Below, in pieces: positions 23,563 to 31,639 of a stretch of DNA of 42,925 nucleotides (within the stretch, counting starts at the first letter, position 1; every line of letters begins with the position of its first letter). The notes under the pieces are model-generated. The model made no database searches. It saw nothing but the letters and a program-made list of their open reading frames with translations, and was not told where the DNA came from. The position numbers and the translations under genes were made by a program. The stretch is from the NCBI GenBank assembly GCA_031371195.1, contig JANMJD010000130.1, positions 1 through 42,925 of the forward strand, in the 5' to 3' direction. Source of the DNA: JANMJD01 sp031371195. GTDB taxonomy: Bacteria > Actinomycetota > Acidimicrobiia > Acidimicrobiales > Ilumatobacteraceae.

Positions 23563-24828
23563 TCAGATTAGATGGACGTGAGCTGGGAGGTCGGCGAGCA
23601 CGGCATCCGAGACCCATGCCTTGGTGAAGTGCAGCGTCGAACGGATGCGCACGACCCGCTTGGACTCGGTCACTCCCCGGCCGCACATGCTCAGGGCCGC
23701 CTTGACGCAGGCCTGCTCATCGGGCAGGACCATCGGCATCCGGCTGCGCCGCACGCCGGCCGCTCCGGCTGTGAAGCAGTTCACGTAGGTCTTCTGCCAG
23801 TCGATCTCCCGGGCCAACGACACGGGGATGAAGTCGGCGAGGCCGATGCCGAGTACGTTTCCGCCGCTCACCGCGGTCATTCCGAGGACCACGATCGTCG
23901 AGGTATTGACCTCGCTCGGCTCGGGCAGGCCGTTCACCCAGAACCGGCCGGTTACGTTCGGGTCCATCGAAGTGCCCGAAATGTCCTTGCCGATCTGCTC
24001 GACGATCAGCACATCGATCGTTCCGAACGGTAGCGGCGGGACCATCGAGCGGGCGTAGTCGATGAGGGCGATCTCGTGTTCGGTGCCCATCTGGGCGTCG
24101 GTCAACCCCTCGACGCGCACCACTCGACCGTCTGGCGACTCGATCGAACCGATACCGCCGAGCACGCGTCCGGTGGATTTCAGTGCGGCGATGCCGTCGA
24201 CGATGCGGTCGCGCATCTCGATCGGTCCGCACGAGTGGATCTGCGCCGCTCCCGGCTGTTTGCCGAAGCCGACGACGGCCATCTTGGACACGCCCGATTC
24301 GATCGGCCCTTTGAAGCAGGTGTGCGGCTTGATCCGGTTGACCGGCAGGATGCGGTCGGCTGCCGCGGCATGCAGATCGAGGTAGAGGGGCATGCCCGTC
24401 GCCGTGTGAGCGACCACGACCGTCTCCATCGTGGCGCGGATCTCGGCGCCCACGGCGGTTTCGGTCATGCCGAGGTGCTCGAGCATCTCGCGTTGTCCAT
24501 CGGCCGTCGCTCCGCCGTGGCTACCCATCGCCGGCACGACAAATGGTTCGGCGCCGAGTTCGCGCAGACCGTTGATCGCCCCCCGCATGAGCTCCACACG
24601 GCTGGTCAACCCTCGGCTGCCACCGCCGACCGCGACGGTCATACCCGGCGAAACCTGGCCGGCGAACGTCGAGATCACGGCGTAGTGTGCAGCCTTCTCG
24701 ACATCGACGACCGCCGGCGGATCAGGCAGATCGATCGACACCTCATGCAGTTCGGGGATCACCAGATCGGGGTGAAAAGGCAGCTCGACGCCGGCTACCA
24801 GCTGATCCCAGGGCGTTGCGTTGGCCAT
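23563..24828 (-). CDS. LarA-family (DUF2088) nickel-pincer-type racemase/epimerase-like protein
   Basis: The 421-residue protein resembles lactate racemase LarA in length and motifs. It has GGGSRGLTSRVE, MGSHGGAT, RIKPHTCFKG..SGVSKMAVVG and AAQIHSCG. His104, His169, Lys182 and His198 fall at spacings close to His108, His174, Lys184 and His200 of Lactiplantibacillus LarA, which bind the nickel-pincer nucleotide or act as acid/base. So the cofactor site appears conserved, while the substrate pocket can only be guessed; DUF2088 proteins epimerise several 2-hydroxyacids or sugar acids. The ATG lies 5 nt after a TACTGT box. The cofactor gene larE is 13 kb away in the same window; larB and larC are not here. 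Confidence 0.85.
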   Translation of the reverse strand: MANATPWDQLVAGVELPFHPDLVIPELHEVSIDLPDPPAVVDVEKAAHYAVISTFAGQVSPGMTVAVGGGSRGLTSRVELMRGAINGLRELGAEPFVVPAMGSHGGATADGQREMLEHLGMTETAVGAEIRATMETVVVAHTATGMPLYLDLHAAAADRILPVNRIKPHTCFKGPIESGVSKMAVVGFGKQPGAAQIHSCGPIEMRDRIVDGIAALKSTGRVLGGIGSIESPDGRVVRVEGLTDAQMGTEHEIALIDYARSMVPPLPFGTIDVLIVEQIGKDISGTSMDPNVTGRFWVNGLPEPSEVNTSTIVVLGMTAVSGGNVLGIGLADFIPVSLAREIDWQKTYVNCFTAGAAGVRRSRMPMVLPDEQACVKAALSMCGRGVTESKRVVRIRSTLHFTKAWVSDAVLADLPAHVHLI

Positions 24829-24833
24829 ACCGA

Positions 24834-24839
24834 ACAGTA
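24834..24839 (-). promoter_or_regulatory. Putative -10 box for a leaderless LarA-like transcript
   Basis: TACTGT (minus strand) ends 5 nt before the ATG. The preceding bases, GCGTACTGT, are identical to those at the M20 peptidase start. Confidence 0.5.
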
Positions 24840-24876
24840 CGCCCGATGCACCGGGTCTGCTCAACAGAACACCGGG

Positions 24877-24927
24877 CTGCGACATGGGGGCGGCGACATG
24901 GGGGCTGCGACATGGGGGCTGCGACAT
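24877..24927. repeat. 14-bp tandem repeat array, 3.6 copies
   Basis: CTGCGACATGGGGG is repeated head to tail (the second copy begins CG instead of CT) and ends in a partial copy CTGCGACAT. It sits 38 bp upstream of the LarA -10 box, so it could affect transcription. It is too short and uniform for CRISPR and has no spacers. Confidence 0.85.
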
Positions 24928-25170
24928 CCGCTGCGCGAGATCCGGTGCGCCACGGAGCCATTCCGGCGACCGGGAGCGGTGCTCTGACGCCCGTTTCCGT
25001 CGCCAGAACCGACGACGGGCGGAACATCCAGGCGTGCAACCTCCCAGTCGACCGGCGCGACAATCCCAGAACTACGACGGGCGGAAAAATTCAGTCGAAC
25101 GACAGCGCAACAGCCCGACCGAACGACGGTGGCGGCGAGGTGCTCCCGGGGAGGCCGGACGGACAGAACC

Positions 25171-26367
25171 TCAGCCGAAGGAGGTGCGACGGCGGGTGGC
25201 GAGCACCCGGAGATCCAACGCCAGGGACTCGGGAGATGAGCCGGTGGTGAGCGCCGCCGTCACCAGGTCGTTCATCGACGGCGGGGTGAGACCACCGACC
25301 GGCTGGTCACGATCGAGATCGGTGGGAAAGGCGTACCCCTCGGCACCGGCGGCGATCACGTTGGCGGCGAGTGCGGGGGCGATGCCCGCGCCGGCCGCAA
25401 GCAACGTCGGATAGATGGCATTGACGATCGCCTGGCGATCGACCGTTTCGATCGAGCGGCCGAAGGCCGAGCCGACCTGCAGCAGGTTGGCGAGCCGATT
25501 CACCGACGTGGTTCGGTTGTGCCCGGCGGCGTGGAACAGCGCCGGGTTGAAGAACACGAGATCGCCCGTCGAGAGTGGCAACTGCACGGGGTGAGCCTCG
25601 AAGTACGCCTTGAATTCCGGCTTCCACCAGGCCAGATAGCCCGGTAAGTACTTCTGGGAATGCGGCAGGTACAGCGTGGGACCGGTCTCGACCGGCATGT
25701 CGCAGTGGGCCACCGCCCCTTGCAGGGTGAGCATCGGCGACACCCCATGGATGTGCGCCGGATAGGCCGTCGCCCGTTCGACGGTCATGAATCCGAGGTG
25801 ATAGTCGCGATGCGGGCTCTGTGCCGCACCTCCCGGGTTGACGCAGTTGACCTGCGAGGTGATCTGGTAGCCCGGCCCGAGCCACGCCGTCGAGGCCAGA
25901 GCGATGATGTCGTTGGCGTAGTAGGCCACGAATACGGCGGGATCGCGCAGTGCCAGTTTCTCCAACGCGTTCCAGATCCGGTCGTTCGCTCCGGGCTTGG
26001 CGAAGTGGTCGCCGGCGACCGCTCCCGACGCCCGCTGCTCGTCGATGATCGTCCGGAAGACCTCCGAGGCAGCATCGATCCCCCCGTGGTCGGGGAATGC
26101 CTGCTTGAACACAGCGATTCCCGGACCGTTGAGGAACACGTCGGCGATCTCGGCCTGCACCGCCCCACGAGCCGACGCGTCGACGGAAGCCAGCGACGCC
26201 GAGTCGTAGACGACCACGTTCTGTTCGACGCCGGCGGCAAAGGGATAGTCGGCCGGGTCGGTCTCCGTCTCGACGAGTTCGATGAACTCGTCGAGACGGC
26301 AGTCAGCGTCACTCAACCAACCACGAGGGGTTGTGCTACGGCGGGGGTCGATGTCGGTCGTGGCCAT
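25171..26367 (-). CDS. Phytanoyl-CoA dioxygenase (PhyH)-like Fe(II)/2-oxoglutarate enzyme
   Basis: The 398-residue protein has a PhyH-type double-stranded beta-helix. SPHRDYH supplies the metal ligands His186 and Asp188, and the distal ligand is His283 in FHAAGHNR. LQGAVAHCDMP..GPTLYLPHSQ is the typical core between them. Such enzymes hydroxylate an unactivated carbon with O2 and 2-oxoglutarate. Length is somewhat over the common 270-330, with an extended N-terminus. A strong GAAGGAGG 5 nt before the ATG rejects the longer frame upstream. The next gene upstream, an anti-sigma-like protein, ends 43 bp before it on the same strand, so cotranscription is possible. The substrate is unknown. Confidence 0.86.
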   Translation of the reverse strand: MATTDIDPRRSTTPRGWLSDADCRLDEFIELVETETDPADYPFAAGVEQNVVVYDSASLASVDASARGAVQAEIADVFLNGPGIAVFKQAFPDHGGIDAASEVFRTIIDEQRASGAVAGDHFAKPGANDRIWNALEKLALRDPAVFVAYYANDIIALASTAWLGPGYQITSQVNCVNPGGAAQSPHRDYHLGFMTVERATAYPAHIHGVSPMLTLQGAVAHCDMPVETGPTLYLPHSQKYLPGYLAWWKPEFKAYFEAHPVQLPLSTGDLVFFNPALFHAAGHNRTTSVNRLANLLQVGSAFGRSIETVDRQAIVNAIYPTLLAAGAGIAPALAANVIAAGAEGYAFPTDLDRDQPVGGLTPPSMNDLVTAALTTGSSPESLALDLRVLATRRRTSFG

Positions 26368-26410
26368 CGAGGCCTCCTTCACGATCGGGTAGACCCATTC
26401 TCGTACCGAT

Positions 26411-28309
26411 TCAGCCGCCGACCAACGTCGTGGCCGGCTCATCGACCGGATTCGGTGGGACCGACTCATAGATCACCGGGGCGGTGTCGGCCGACACGAC
26501 CTGACCATCGACGACCGAACTGCCACCGGCGATCACCGTGGTCACGCCGCCCGATCGCGTGAACAGTCCGCCGCCACCGAAGGCGTCCGTACACGGCCTG
26601 ATCAGTTTGGGATCGGGGTGGGCGACGAGCCGACGGGTGGCGGCGTCGACGATCGCCTCGCACTCGGCGGGAATCGGCTGTTGGGAGACCGTCAACATCT
26701 GGTTCATGATCGGCCGGGTGGTGCCGTAGAGGTAGATGGCCAGCGGGTTGTCGATCCCCATGTCGCCGTCGGCGGCCGGCTTGAGCACCGATGTCGCCTG
26801 ATCGACGATCGTGCCGATCGGCGACAGGTACCACTTGCCGTGCTGCTCGGTCACCTCGATCGAGGGCAGCTCAATCGACGAGCCGCCACCGACCAGGACC
26901 CACATCAGCCCTGGTCCCATGGCACGCTCATCCTGGCACGAGGCCGTGTCACCGGAGGTGGGATAGCCGAGCGACTTCATTCGTGTCGCCGCCTCGCCGG
27001 TGGTCGTCGTGCATCCGTCGACGTGGTCGATGGTGAACGGAAGGGGCGTCGTGACGGGCGTGGCGGTCGGATCGACGGGCTGTTGGATCGTGCCGTCGGC
27101 GTCGGCCTGCAGCCAGTTGGTCGGAACGTCGACCGAGGCGTTGTATACCTGCAGGCCGTCGATCGTCGCCGGGATCGGTTCGCCGGCGGCGAGCAGGTAC
27201 ATGGTGCCATCGACCGAATTGAACACCACGGTCGGCAGCGCCGCGTCGAACGGCGGCCCGCTGTCGCTGTTGTCGAACCACCCGGGCGGGGTCGTCCCGG
27301 TGATGCGGTACTCGGTGGGGGTCACGCTGCGGAACGAGCCCGAGCCGGTGGCGGTTACCTGCAGGCCGCTGAGTGCCAGTGTCAGGCCCTCGTCGCGAGC
27401 ACCGCCGATCTTGGCGTCGGCCTGCGGAATCCACATCGGCGCATAGCGGGCCAGCGCCTCGCCCTCACCCGGGGCGGCGATGGCGGTCAGCCCACTCAGG
27501 TCGAGATCGACCAACCGCTGGTAGAACGCCTCGGCCGCCGCCTCGGGCGTTTCGAAGCCCTCGGGTGCGGTGGCGAGGGCCGGAGGAACGTTGAGGTCGG
27601 TTTGGCGCCGCAGTGCCTCGGCCGCGCTGTAGGTCAGGCTGACGTACCAGCGACCGTCGCGTTGCACGGTCGCCAGGAACGGGTGGCTGGCGGCGAAATC
27701 GGCCGTCGCACTGGTTGCGTGCAGCTTGTCGCCGACGACATCGAGCAGCGGTCCACCAAAGGGGAAGGTGGCCGGATCGAACGCGGTGCTCACCGTCCCA
27801 CCCGTTGCCCTCACGATGGCCAGGGAATCGCCCAGCTCCTCAGTCTGCAGCTGCAGGCCCTCGGCGTGGATGTCGAGACCGGCAATGCCGGAGAGCACGA
27901 GCTTCTCATCGAGGAGGCCGACCCGGGTGGCCTCGGACTTGACGTCGTCGAGTGAACGGCGGAAGGCGGCAACCTCCTCGGGAACCATCGTGTCGAGCGC
28001 CCCGAGAACGTCCTCGTGTTCCACCGAGTCCATCAGGTGTTGCACCGCTTCGGCCGGTGTCGCCGCACCGCCGTCGTTCTGCCCGGTGGTGGCCACGGCG
28101 GTGATTCCGCCTCCGGCGATCAGCGCGATCAGCGGTACCCCGATGCGGAACCAGCGGCGCTGGCCGACGGGCTGAGGTTGCGCGGCGGCGAGTCGGATCT
28201 CGTCGGGATACACGACGGTCGCCGGGGCATGGTCGGCCAGTCGGTGGAGCCGCTCGCGCAGCTGGGTCTCGACCCCGCTCGGATCGGAGTTCAGGTCGTG
28301 GCGGTTCAC
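26411..28309 (-). CDS. Membrane-anchored ectodomain protein coupled to an ECF sigma factor (anti-sigma-like)
   Basis: The 632-residue protein has a short cytoplasmic N-terminus (1-53), one membrane helix (54-75, WFRIGVPLIALIAGGGITAV) and a large outside region to the end. The outside part has repeated units starting ...TPAEAVQHLMDSVE and ...TPEAAAEAFYQRLVDLDL, suggesting related domains, and several cysteines. It starts in the stop of the sigma gene (ATGA), so it is probably its anti-sigma factor or sensor. The cytoplasmic segment has no HxxxCxxC zinc motif, so inhibition would use another fold. I do not recognise a named family; the anti-sigma role is inference from position and topology. 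Confidence 0.72.
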   Translation of the reverse strand: MNRHDLNSDPSGVETQLRERLHRLADHAPATVVYPDEIRLAAAQPQPVGQRRWFRIGVPLIALIAGGGITAVATTGQNDGGAATPAEAVQHLMDSVEHEDVLGALDTMVPEEVAAFRRSLDDVKSEATRVGLLDEKLVLSGIAGLDIHAEGLQLQTEELGDSLAIVRATGGTVSTAFDPATFPFGGPLLDVVGDKLHATSATADFAASHPFLATVQRDGRWYVSLTYSAAEALRRQTDLNVPPALATAPEGFETPEAAAEAFYQRLVDLDLSGLTAIAAPGEGEALARYAPMWIPQADAKIGGARDEGLTLALSGLQVTATGSGSFRSVTPTEYRITGTTPPGWFDNSDSGPPFDAALPTVVFNSVDGTMYLLAAGEPIPATIDGLQVYNASVDVPTNWLQADADGTIQQPVDPTATPVTTPLPFTIDHVDGCTTTTGEAATRMKSLGYPTSGDTASCQDERAMGPGLMWVLVGGGSSIELPSIEVTEQHGKWYLSPIGTIVDQATSVLKPAADGDMGIDNPLAIYLYGTTRPIMNQMLTVSQQPIPAECEAIVDAATRRLVAHPDPKLIRPCTDAFGGGGLFTRSGGVTTVIAGGSSVVDGQVVSADTAPVIYESVPPNPVDEPATTLVGG

Positions 28310-28797
28310 TTGATCACCTCGCGGAGTTCGGCCAGACCACGATGCACGAGCGTGCGGACGGTGGCCCGACGGCAGTTCAGGGCAGTGGCGATCTCATCGT
28401 CGGAGAGATCGCAGAGATAACGCAGCACGATGGCACTGCGTCGGCGCAGCGGCAGGGCCATCAACGCCTCACGGAGTTCGATCAGGTTCGAGTCGAGATA
28501 CGACTCGACCGGTACATCGAGGGGCTTCAGCCGACGGCGTTCGGTCTGGCGGTGCAGTGATCGGCATCGGTTGACCACCGATCGATGGAGGTATGGCACC
28601 GGGTCGCGCAGCTCGGCGAAACGAGGTCCGGCGGCGACGAATACGTCGTGGACGATGTCCTCGGCCGTGGGGCCCGAACCGGTGAGTGCATAGGCGATGC
28701 GCAGCATCGAGCGGTACGCGGTCGCATAGGCGACCTCCGAACCGGCCCAGGCGCCCTGCTCCCCGGGGTGAGTTGGCGCATTCTCTGCGCCGGTCAT
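28306..28797 (-). CDS. ECF RNA polymerase sigma factor, SigE-type
   Basis: The 163-residue protein has sigma region 2 (LRIAYALTGSGPTAEDIVHD, then RDPVPYLHRSVVNRCRS) and region 4 (ALPLRRRSAIVLRYLCDLSD, then EIATALNCRRATVRTLVHRG), with no region 3, as in ECF factors of the actinobacterial SigE family. It would direct RNA polymerase to promoters for an envelope or stress response signalled by its partner. The ATG MTGAENA is preferred; upstream residues belong to a frame shadowing the LtrA gene. A GAAGG lies 13 nt upstream, too far for a good ribosome site. It overlaps the membrane protein gene by 4 bp. Confidence 0.9.
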   Translation of the reverse strand: MTGAENAPTHPGEQGAWAGSEVAYATAYRSMLRIAYALTGSGPTAEDIVHDVFVAAGPRFAELRDPVPYLHRSVVNRCRSLHRQTERRRLKPLDVPVESYLDSNLIELREALMALPLRRRSAIVLRYLCDLSDDEIATALNCRRATVRTLVHRGLAELREVIK

Positions 28798-28858
28798 GGC
28801 AATGTCCACGCCTTCATACACGCCCGGCAGGGGCGATCTGTTTCGCGATTTCGGAAAA

Positions 28859-30052
28859 TCATCGGCTCGCCGTGGCGCGAGCTGAGGTCCGATGCCGGTA
28901 TCGACGCCACGTGGTCGTCTGCATCGCCGCCAGGAGCGCAGCAACCACGGCGACGACCACGGCACCACCGGCATCTGCCGCCAGCGCACACCAGGCGGCG
29001 ACAGCTCCGACCGCGGCCACCCGCTCCGGAGTGACGCGGCGCATGATGCGCCACTGCATGTTCATGTAACCACCAACGACCATGGCGATGCCGACCGCCA
29101 ACAGCACCCGGTCGGCCGTCGGCAGCGGTTCGGTCGGTTCCCCGACCATGTGCTTCATCACGACCGCCAGATAGATGATGCCCCCGACGATCGGGAAGTG
29201 TCCGAAGGTGAAGAAGTCACGGGCCATCAAACCGCGGCGAACGCCGATTGCCTGGCGAAGCCGATGTTCGGCGACATTGGGAATGAAGGCGAAGTACGAC
29301 CACCTCAGCACGCAGGCCAGGCCGCACGCCGAGACCAGGCCCGCCAGCGTCCGACCGGTCAGTCCCGCCTCGGTCGCCGCGCCTCCGATGGCCACCAGGG
29401 CCTCGCCCAGGGAGATGATCACGAACAGGGCATGGCGTTCGGCGAAGTGCACCGGGTTGACCGTCCACTCCCCCCGGGCCGCCCGCAGCGCTCCGATGAG
29501 GTTGACCGTCGTCGCTGCGATCCATACCCAGACGCGGGCATCCTCACCGGTGAACCCGCCGACGGCCACGAACAGCGGGGCGATCGAGGCGATCGAGGTG
29601 TAGCGGAGGAACGCCGGTCGGGTCGACTCGTGGCGGAGGGCCTCGGCGCCCTGCATGGCGAGTACGAGCAGTTGCACGATCAGATACGCCACGCCGAACC
29701 ATCGACCCGTAGTCCCATAGGCCGCGGGAATCGCTGCGGTCATCGTCAACGCCGCGGGAATCGTGCAGAGCACGAGGGCACGGGTCACCGGACCCCGCTG
29801 CAGATCGACCGCCGCTCCCGCCCACGTGTACTGCGACCATTGCCACCACACGAGCGTGGTGATCACCAGTGCCCGGCCCACCCCGGCCGAGGTCATATCG
29901 TGGCTGATCAGCGTGGCGATCTGGGTGACGGCGAAGACGAAGACCAGGTCGAGGAACAACTCGAGGTTGTTGGCGTGTCGTTCGGCCTCGTCGGGGGTCT
30001 CGACGTCAGGCGTCTCGACGCCGTCGGGTTCGCTCGGTACAGACGTCCCCAT
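28859..30052 (-). CDS. Low temperature requirement protein A (LtrA)-like membrane protein
   Basis: The 397-residue protein has about ten or more hydrophobic segments and the signature ELFLDLVFVFAVTQIA near its N-terminus, defining the LtrA family. FAERHALFVIISLGEALVAIG and RDFFTFGHFPIVGGIIYLAVV are also family motifs. LtrA was named from growth of Listeria at low temperature, but its molecular role is unknown. The ATG lies 7 nt after a TAGGCT box with no Shine-Dalgarno. Its promoter region is shared with the divergent M20 peptidase and contains a 13-bp repeat array. Confidence 0.88.
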   Translation of the reverse strand: MGTSVPSEPDGVETPDVETPDEAERHANNLELFLDLVFVFAVTQIATLISHDMTSAGVGRALVITTLVWWQWSQYTWAGAAVDLQRGPVTRALVLCTIPAALTMTAAIPAAYGTTGRWFGVAYLIVQLLVLAMQGAEALRHESTRPAFLRYTSIASIAPLFVAVGGFTGEDARVWVWIAATTVNLIGALRAARGEWTVNPVHFAERHALFVIISLGEALVAIGGAATEAGLTGRTLAGLVSACGLACVLRWSYFAFIPNVAEHRLRQAIGVRRGLMARDFFTFGHFPIVGGIIYLAVVMKHMVGEPTEPLPTADRVLLAVGIAMVVGGYMNMQWRIMRRVTPERVAAVGAVAAWCALAADAGGAVVVAVVAALLAAMQTTTWRRYRHRTSARATASR

Positions 30053-30059
30053 GGCGCCG

Positions 30060-30065
30060 AGCCTA
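30060..30065 (-). promoter_or_regulatory. Putative -10 box for a leaderless LtrA transcript
   Basis: TAGGCT (minus strand) ends 7 nt before the LtrA ATG. The upstream -35 region would lie in the start of the 13-bp tandem array. Confidence 0.5.
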
Positions 30066-30080
30066 TGCGGCCGGCCCAGA

Positions 30081-30145
30081 GTGCCCTGCGAAAGTGCCCA
30101 GCGAAACTGCCCAGCGAAACTGCCCTGCGAAACTGCCCAGCGAAA
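30081..30145. repeat. 13-bp tandem repeat array, 5 copies
   Basis: Five units of (G/C)TGCCC(A/T)GCGAAA follow head to tail with no spacers: GTGCCCTGCGAAA, GTGCCCAGCGAAA, CTGCCCAGCGAAA, CTGCCCTGCGAAA, CTGCCCAGCGAAA. They fill the centre of the gap between the two divergent leaderless-type promoters of LtrA and the M20 peptidase. The variation is limited to two positions in the unit. A recurrent protein-binding site is possible, as is slippage. Confidence 0.9.
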
Positions 30146-30196
30146 GTGCCGGACAGCAGCCCGCAGCCGGAGTGCCGGGACGAGCCGATCGGTGCG

Positions 30197-30202
30197 TACT
30201 GT
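30197..30202 (+). promoter_or_regulatory. Putative -10 box for a leaderless M20 peptidase transcript
   Basis: TACTGT ends 6 nt before the GTG start, and no Shine-Dalgarno is visible. The flanking GCGTACTGT is repeated before the LarA-like gene. Confidence 0.5.
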
Positions 30203-30208
30203 GATCGG

Positions 30209-31627
30209 GTGAGCCGTGCCGAAGCAGTCTTGAGCCACGCCCGACAGGTATGGGCGACGTCGATCCTCCCCTCCCTGTGCGACTACATCCGCATCCCCAA
30301 TGTCTCGAAGGTGTTCGACGACCAGTGGGCCGAGCACGGCTATATGGCCGAGGCCGTCGAGTTGATCCACAACTGGTGCGCCGAGCGGGCGATCGCCGGA
30401 ATGACGATCGAGGTGCACGAACTCCCGGGACTGACGCCGGTGATCGTCATAGAGGTTCCGGCGTTCGGCGACGGAGATCCGAACGACACGGTGCTCCTCT
30501 ACGGGCATCTCGACAAGCAGCCCGAGATGAGCGGCTGGCGCGATGGTCTCGGCCCGTGGAACCCGGTGATCGAGCACGGACGCCTGTACGGCCGGGGAGG
30601 CGCCGATGACGGTTATGCCGCCTTCGCCTCGCTGACCGCGATCGAGGCCGTGCAGGCCACAGGTGGTTCGCATGCCCGCTGCGTCGTGTTGATCGAGGCC
30701 AGCGAGGAGTCGGGATCACCCGATCTGCCGGCCCACCTCGTCGCCCTGAGGGGGCGGATCGGCACGCCCAGCCTGGTGCTCTGCCTCGACTCGGGGGCGC
30801 TCGACTACGAACGGCTGTGGGTCACCACCTCGCTGCGCGGCCTCGTGGCCGGCACGCTGACGGTGCAGATGTTGACCGAAGGCGTGCATTCGGGCGATGC
30901 CGGTGGGGTTGTGCCTTCGACGTTCCGGATCGCCCGTCAGTTGCTCGATCGCATCGAGGACGTGGCGACCGGTCGGATGCTGCTCGATGAGCTGCATGTC
31001 GACATTCCGGCCGATCGGGTGTCGCAAGCCGCGGCGACGGCAGCCGAGTTCGCCCCGGTCGCCGACGCCATGCCATTCGTCGACGGAGCGCTCCCGATGA
31101 GCCCGGATGCCGCCGAGCAGCTGATCGCCAGGACGTGGCGGCCAAGTCTCAGCGTGATCGGCGCCGACGGTTTCCCGCCGATGGAGCGGGCCGGCAACGT
31201 GCTGCGACCGTTCACCTCGCTGAAGCTCAGCATCCGCATTCCCCCTGGTTGCAACCCGGAAGCGGCACTCGCCGCGGTGGCGACGAGATTGACCGACGAC
31301 CCGCCGTATGGGGCGCATGTGATCTTCGACGGACGCGAAGCCGGCCCCGGATGGAATGCCCCGAGCTTCGCCCCATGGCTCGACGATGCCCTCGATGAGG
31401 CGTCGACCGCGGGCTGGGGCCGCCCGGCTCGGGCCTTCGGCGAGGGTGGGTCGATCCCGTTCATGGGCATGCTCGGTGAGCAGTTTCCCGACGCCCAGTT
31501 CGTCGTCACCGGGGTACTCGGGCCCGGTTCGAACGCCCACGGGCCCAACGAGTTCCTCGATCTCGCCTGTGGCGAACGGGTGACTGCCGCGTTGTCGGTC
31601 GTGCTCGATCGCCACGCCAACCGATAG
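30209..31627 (+). CDS. M20-family metallopeptidase (dipeptidase-like)
   Basis: The 472-residue protein has M20/M28-type zinc motifs: LLYGHLDKQPE with His100 and Asp102, GRGGADDGYA with the bridging Asp, EASEESGSPD with the catalytic and metal Glu, and the last metal His in LGPGSNAHGPNE. The insertion between is the usual dimerisation lid. Related enzymes cleave dipeptides such as carnosine or acyl-amino acids; the exact substrate is open. The GTG start is chosen from the TACTGT box; the much longer open frame upstream is antisense to LtrA and is rejected. An MFS exporter follows 12 bp downstream, likely in the same operon. Confidence 0.88.
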   Translation: MSRAEAVLSHARQVWATSILPSLCDYIRIPNVSKVFDDQWAEHGYMAEAVELIHNWCAERAIAGMTIEVHELPGLTPVIVIEVPAFGDGDPNDTVLLYGHLDKQPEMSGWRDGLGPWNPVIEHGRLYGRGGADDGYAAFASLTAIEAVQATGGSHARCVVLIEASEESGSPDLPAHLVALRGRIGTPSLVLCLDSGALDYERLWVTTSLRGLVAGTLTVQMLTEGVHSGDAGGVVPSTFRIARQLLDRIEDVATGRMLLDELHVDIPADRVSQAAATAAEFAPVADAMPFVDGALPMSPDAAEQLIARTWRPSLSVIGADGFPPMERAGNVLRPFTSLKLSIRIPPGCNPEAALAAVATRLTDDPPYGAHVIFDGREAGPGWNAPSFAPWLDDALDEASTAGWGRPARAFGEGGSIPFMGMLGEQFPDAQFVVTGVLGPGSNAHGPNEFLDLACGERVTAALSVVLDRHANR

Positions 31628-31639
31628 AACCGAGGCGTC

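Larger units (their letters stand above)
24829..25170. other. 342-bp intergenic gap with repeats
   Basis: This gap between the LarA-like gene start and the end of the dioxygenase gene contains the LarA promoter, a 14-bp tandem array, and two 13-bp direct repeats (ACGACGGGCGGAA at 25012-25024 and 25074-25086, each preceded by CCAGAAC). I see no convincing coding frame. Confidence 0.7.

Noticed and set aside
23371..23565. Readthrough of the LarA-like TGA into the in-frame 63-codon extension
   Set aside because: The LarA-like protein has normal family length at the TGA and no recoding signal is visible; the extension resembles an unrelated family.
30081..30145. CRISPR-like array
   Set aside because: Units are 13 bp, contiguous, without spacers, and no cas genes are nearby.
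28892..31627. A 911-codon open frame on the plus strand through the LtrA region into the M20 gene
   Set aside because: The first ~439 codons are antisense to LtrA, have no domain character and no plausible start. Only the part from 30209 is the M20 peptidase.
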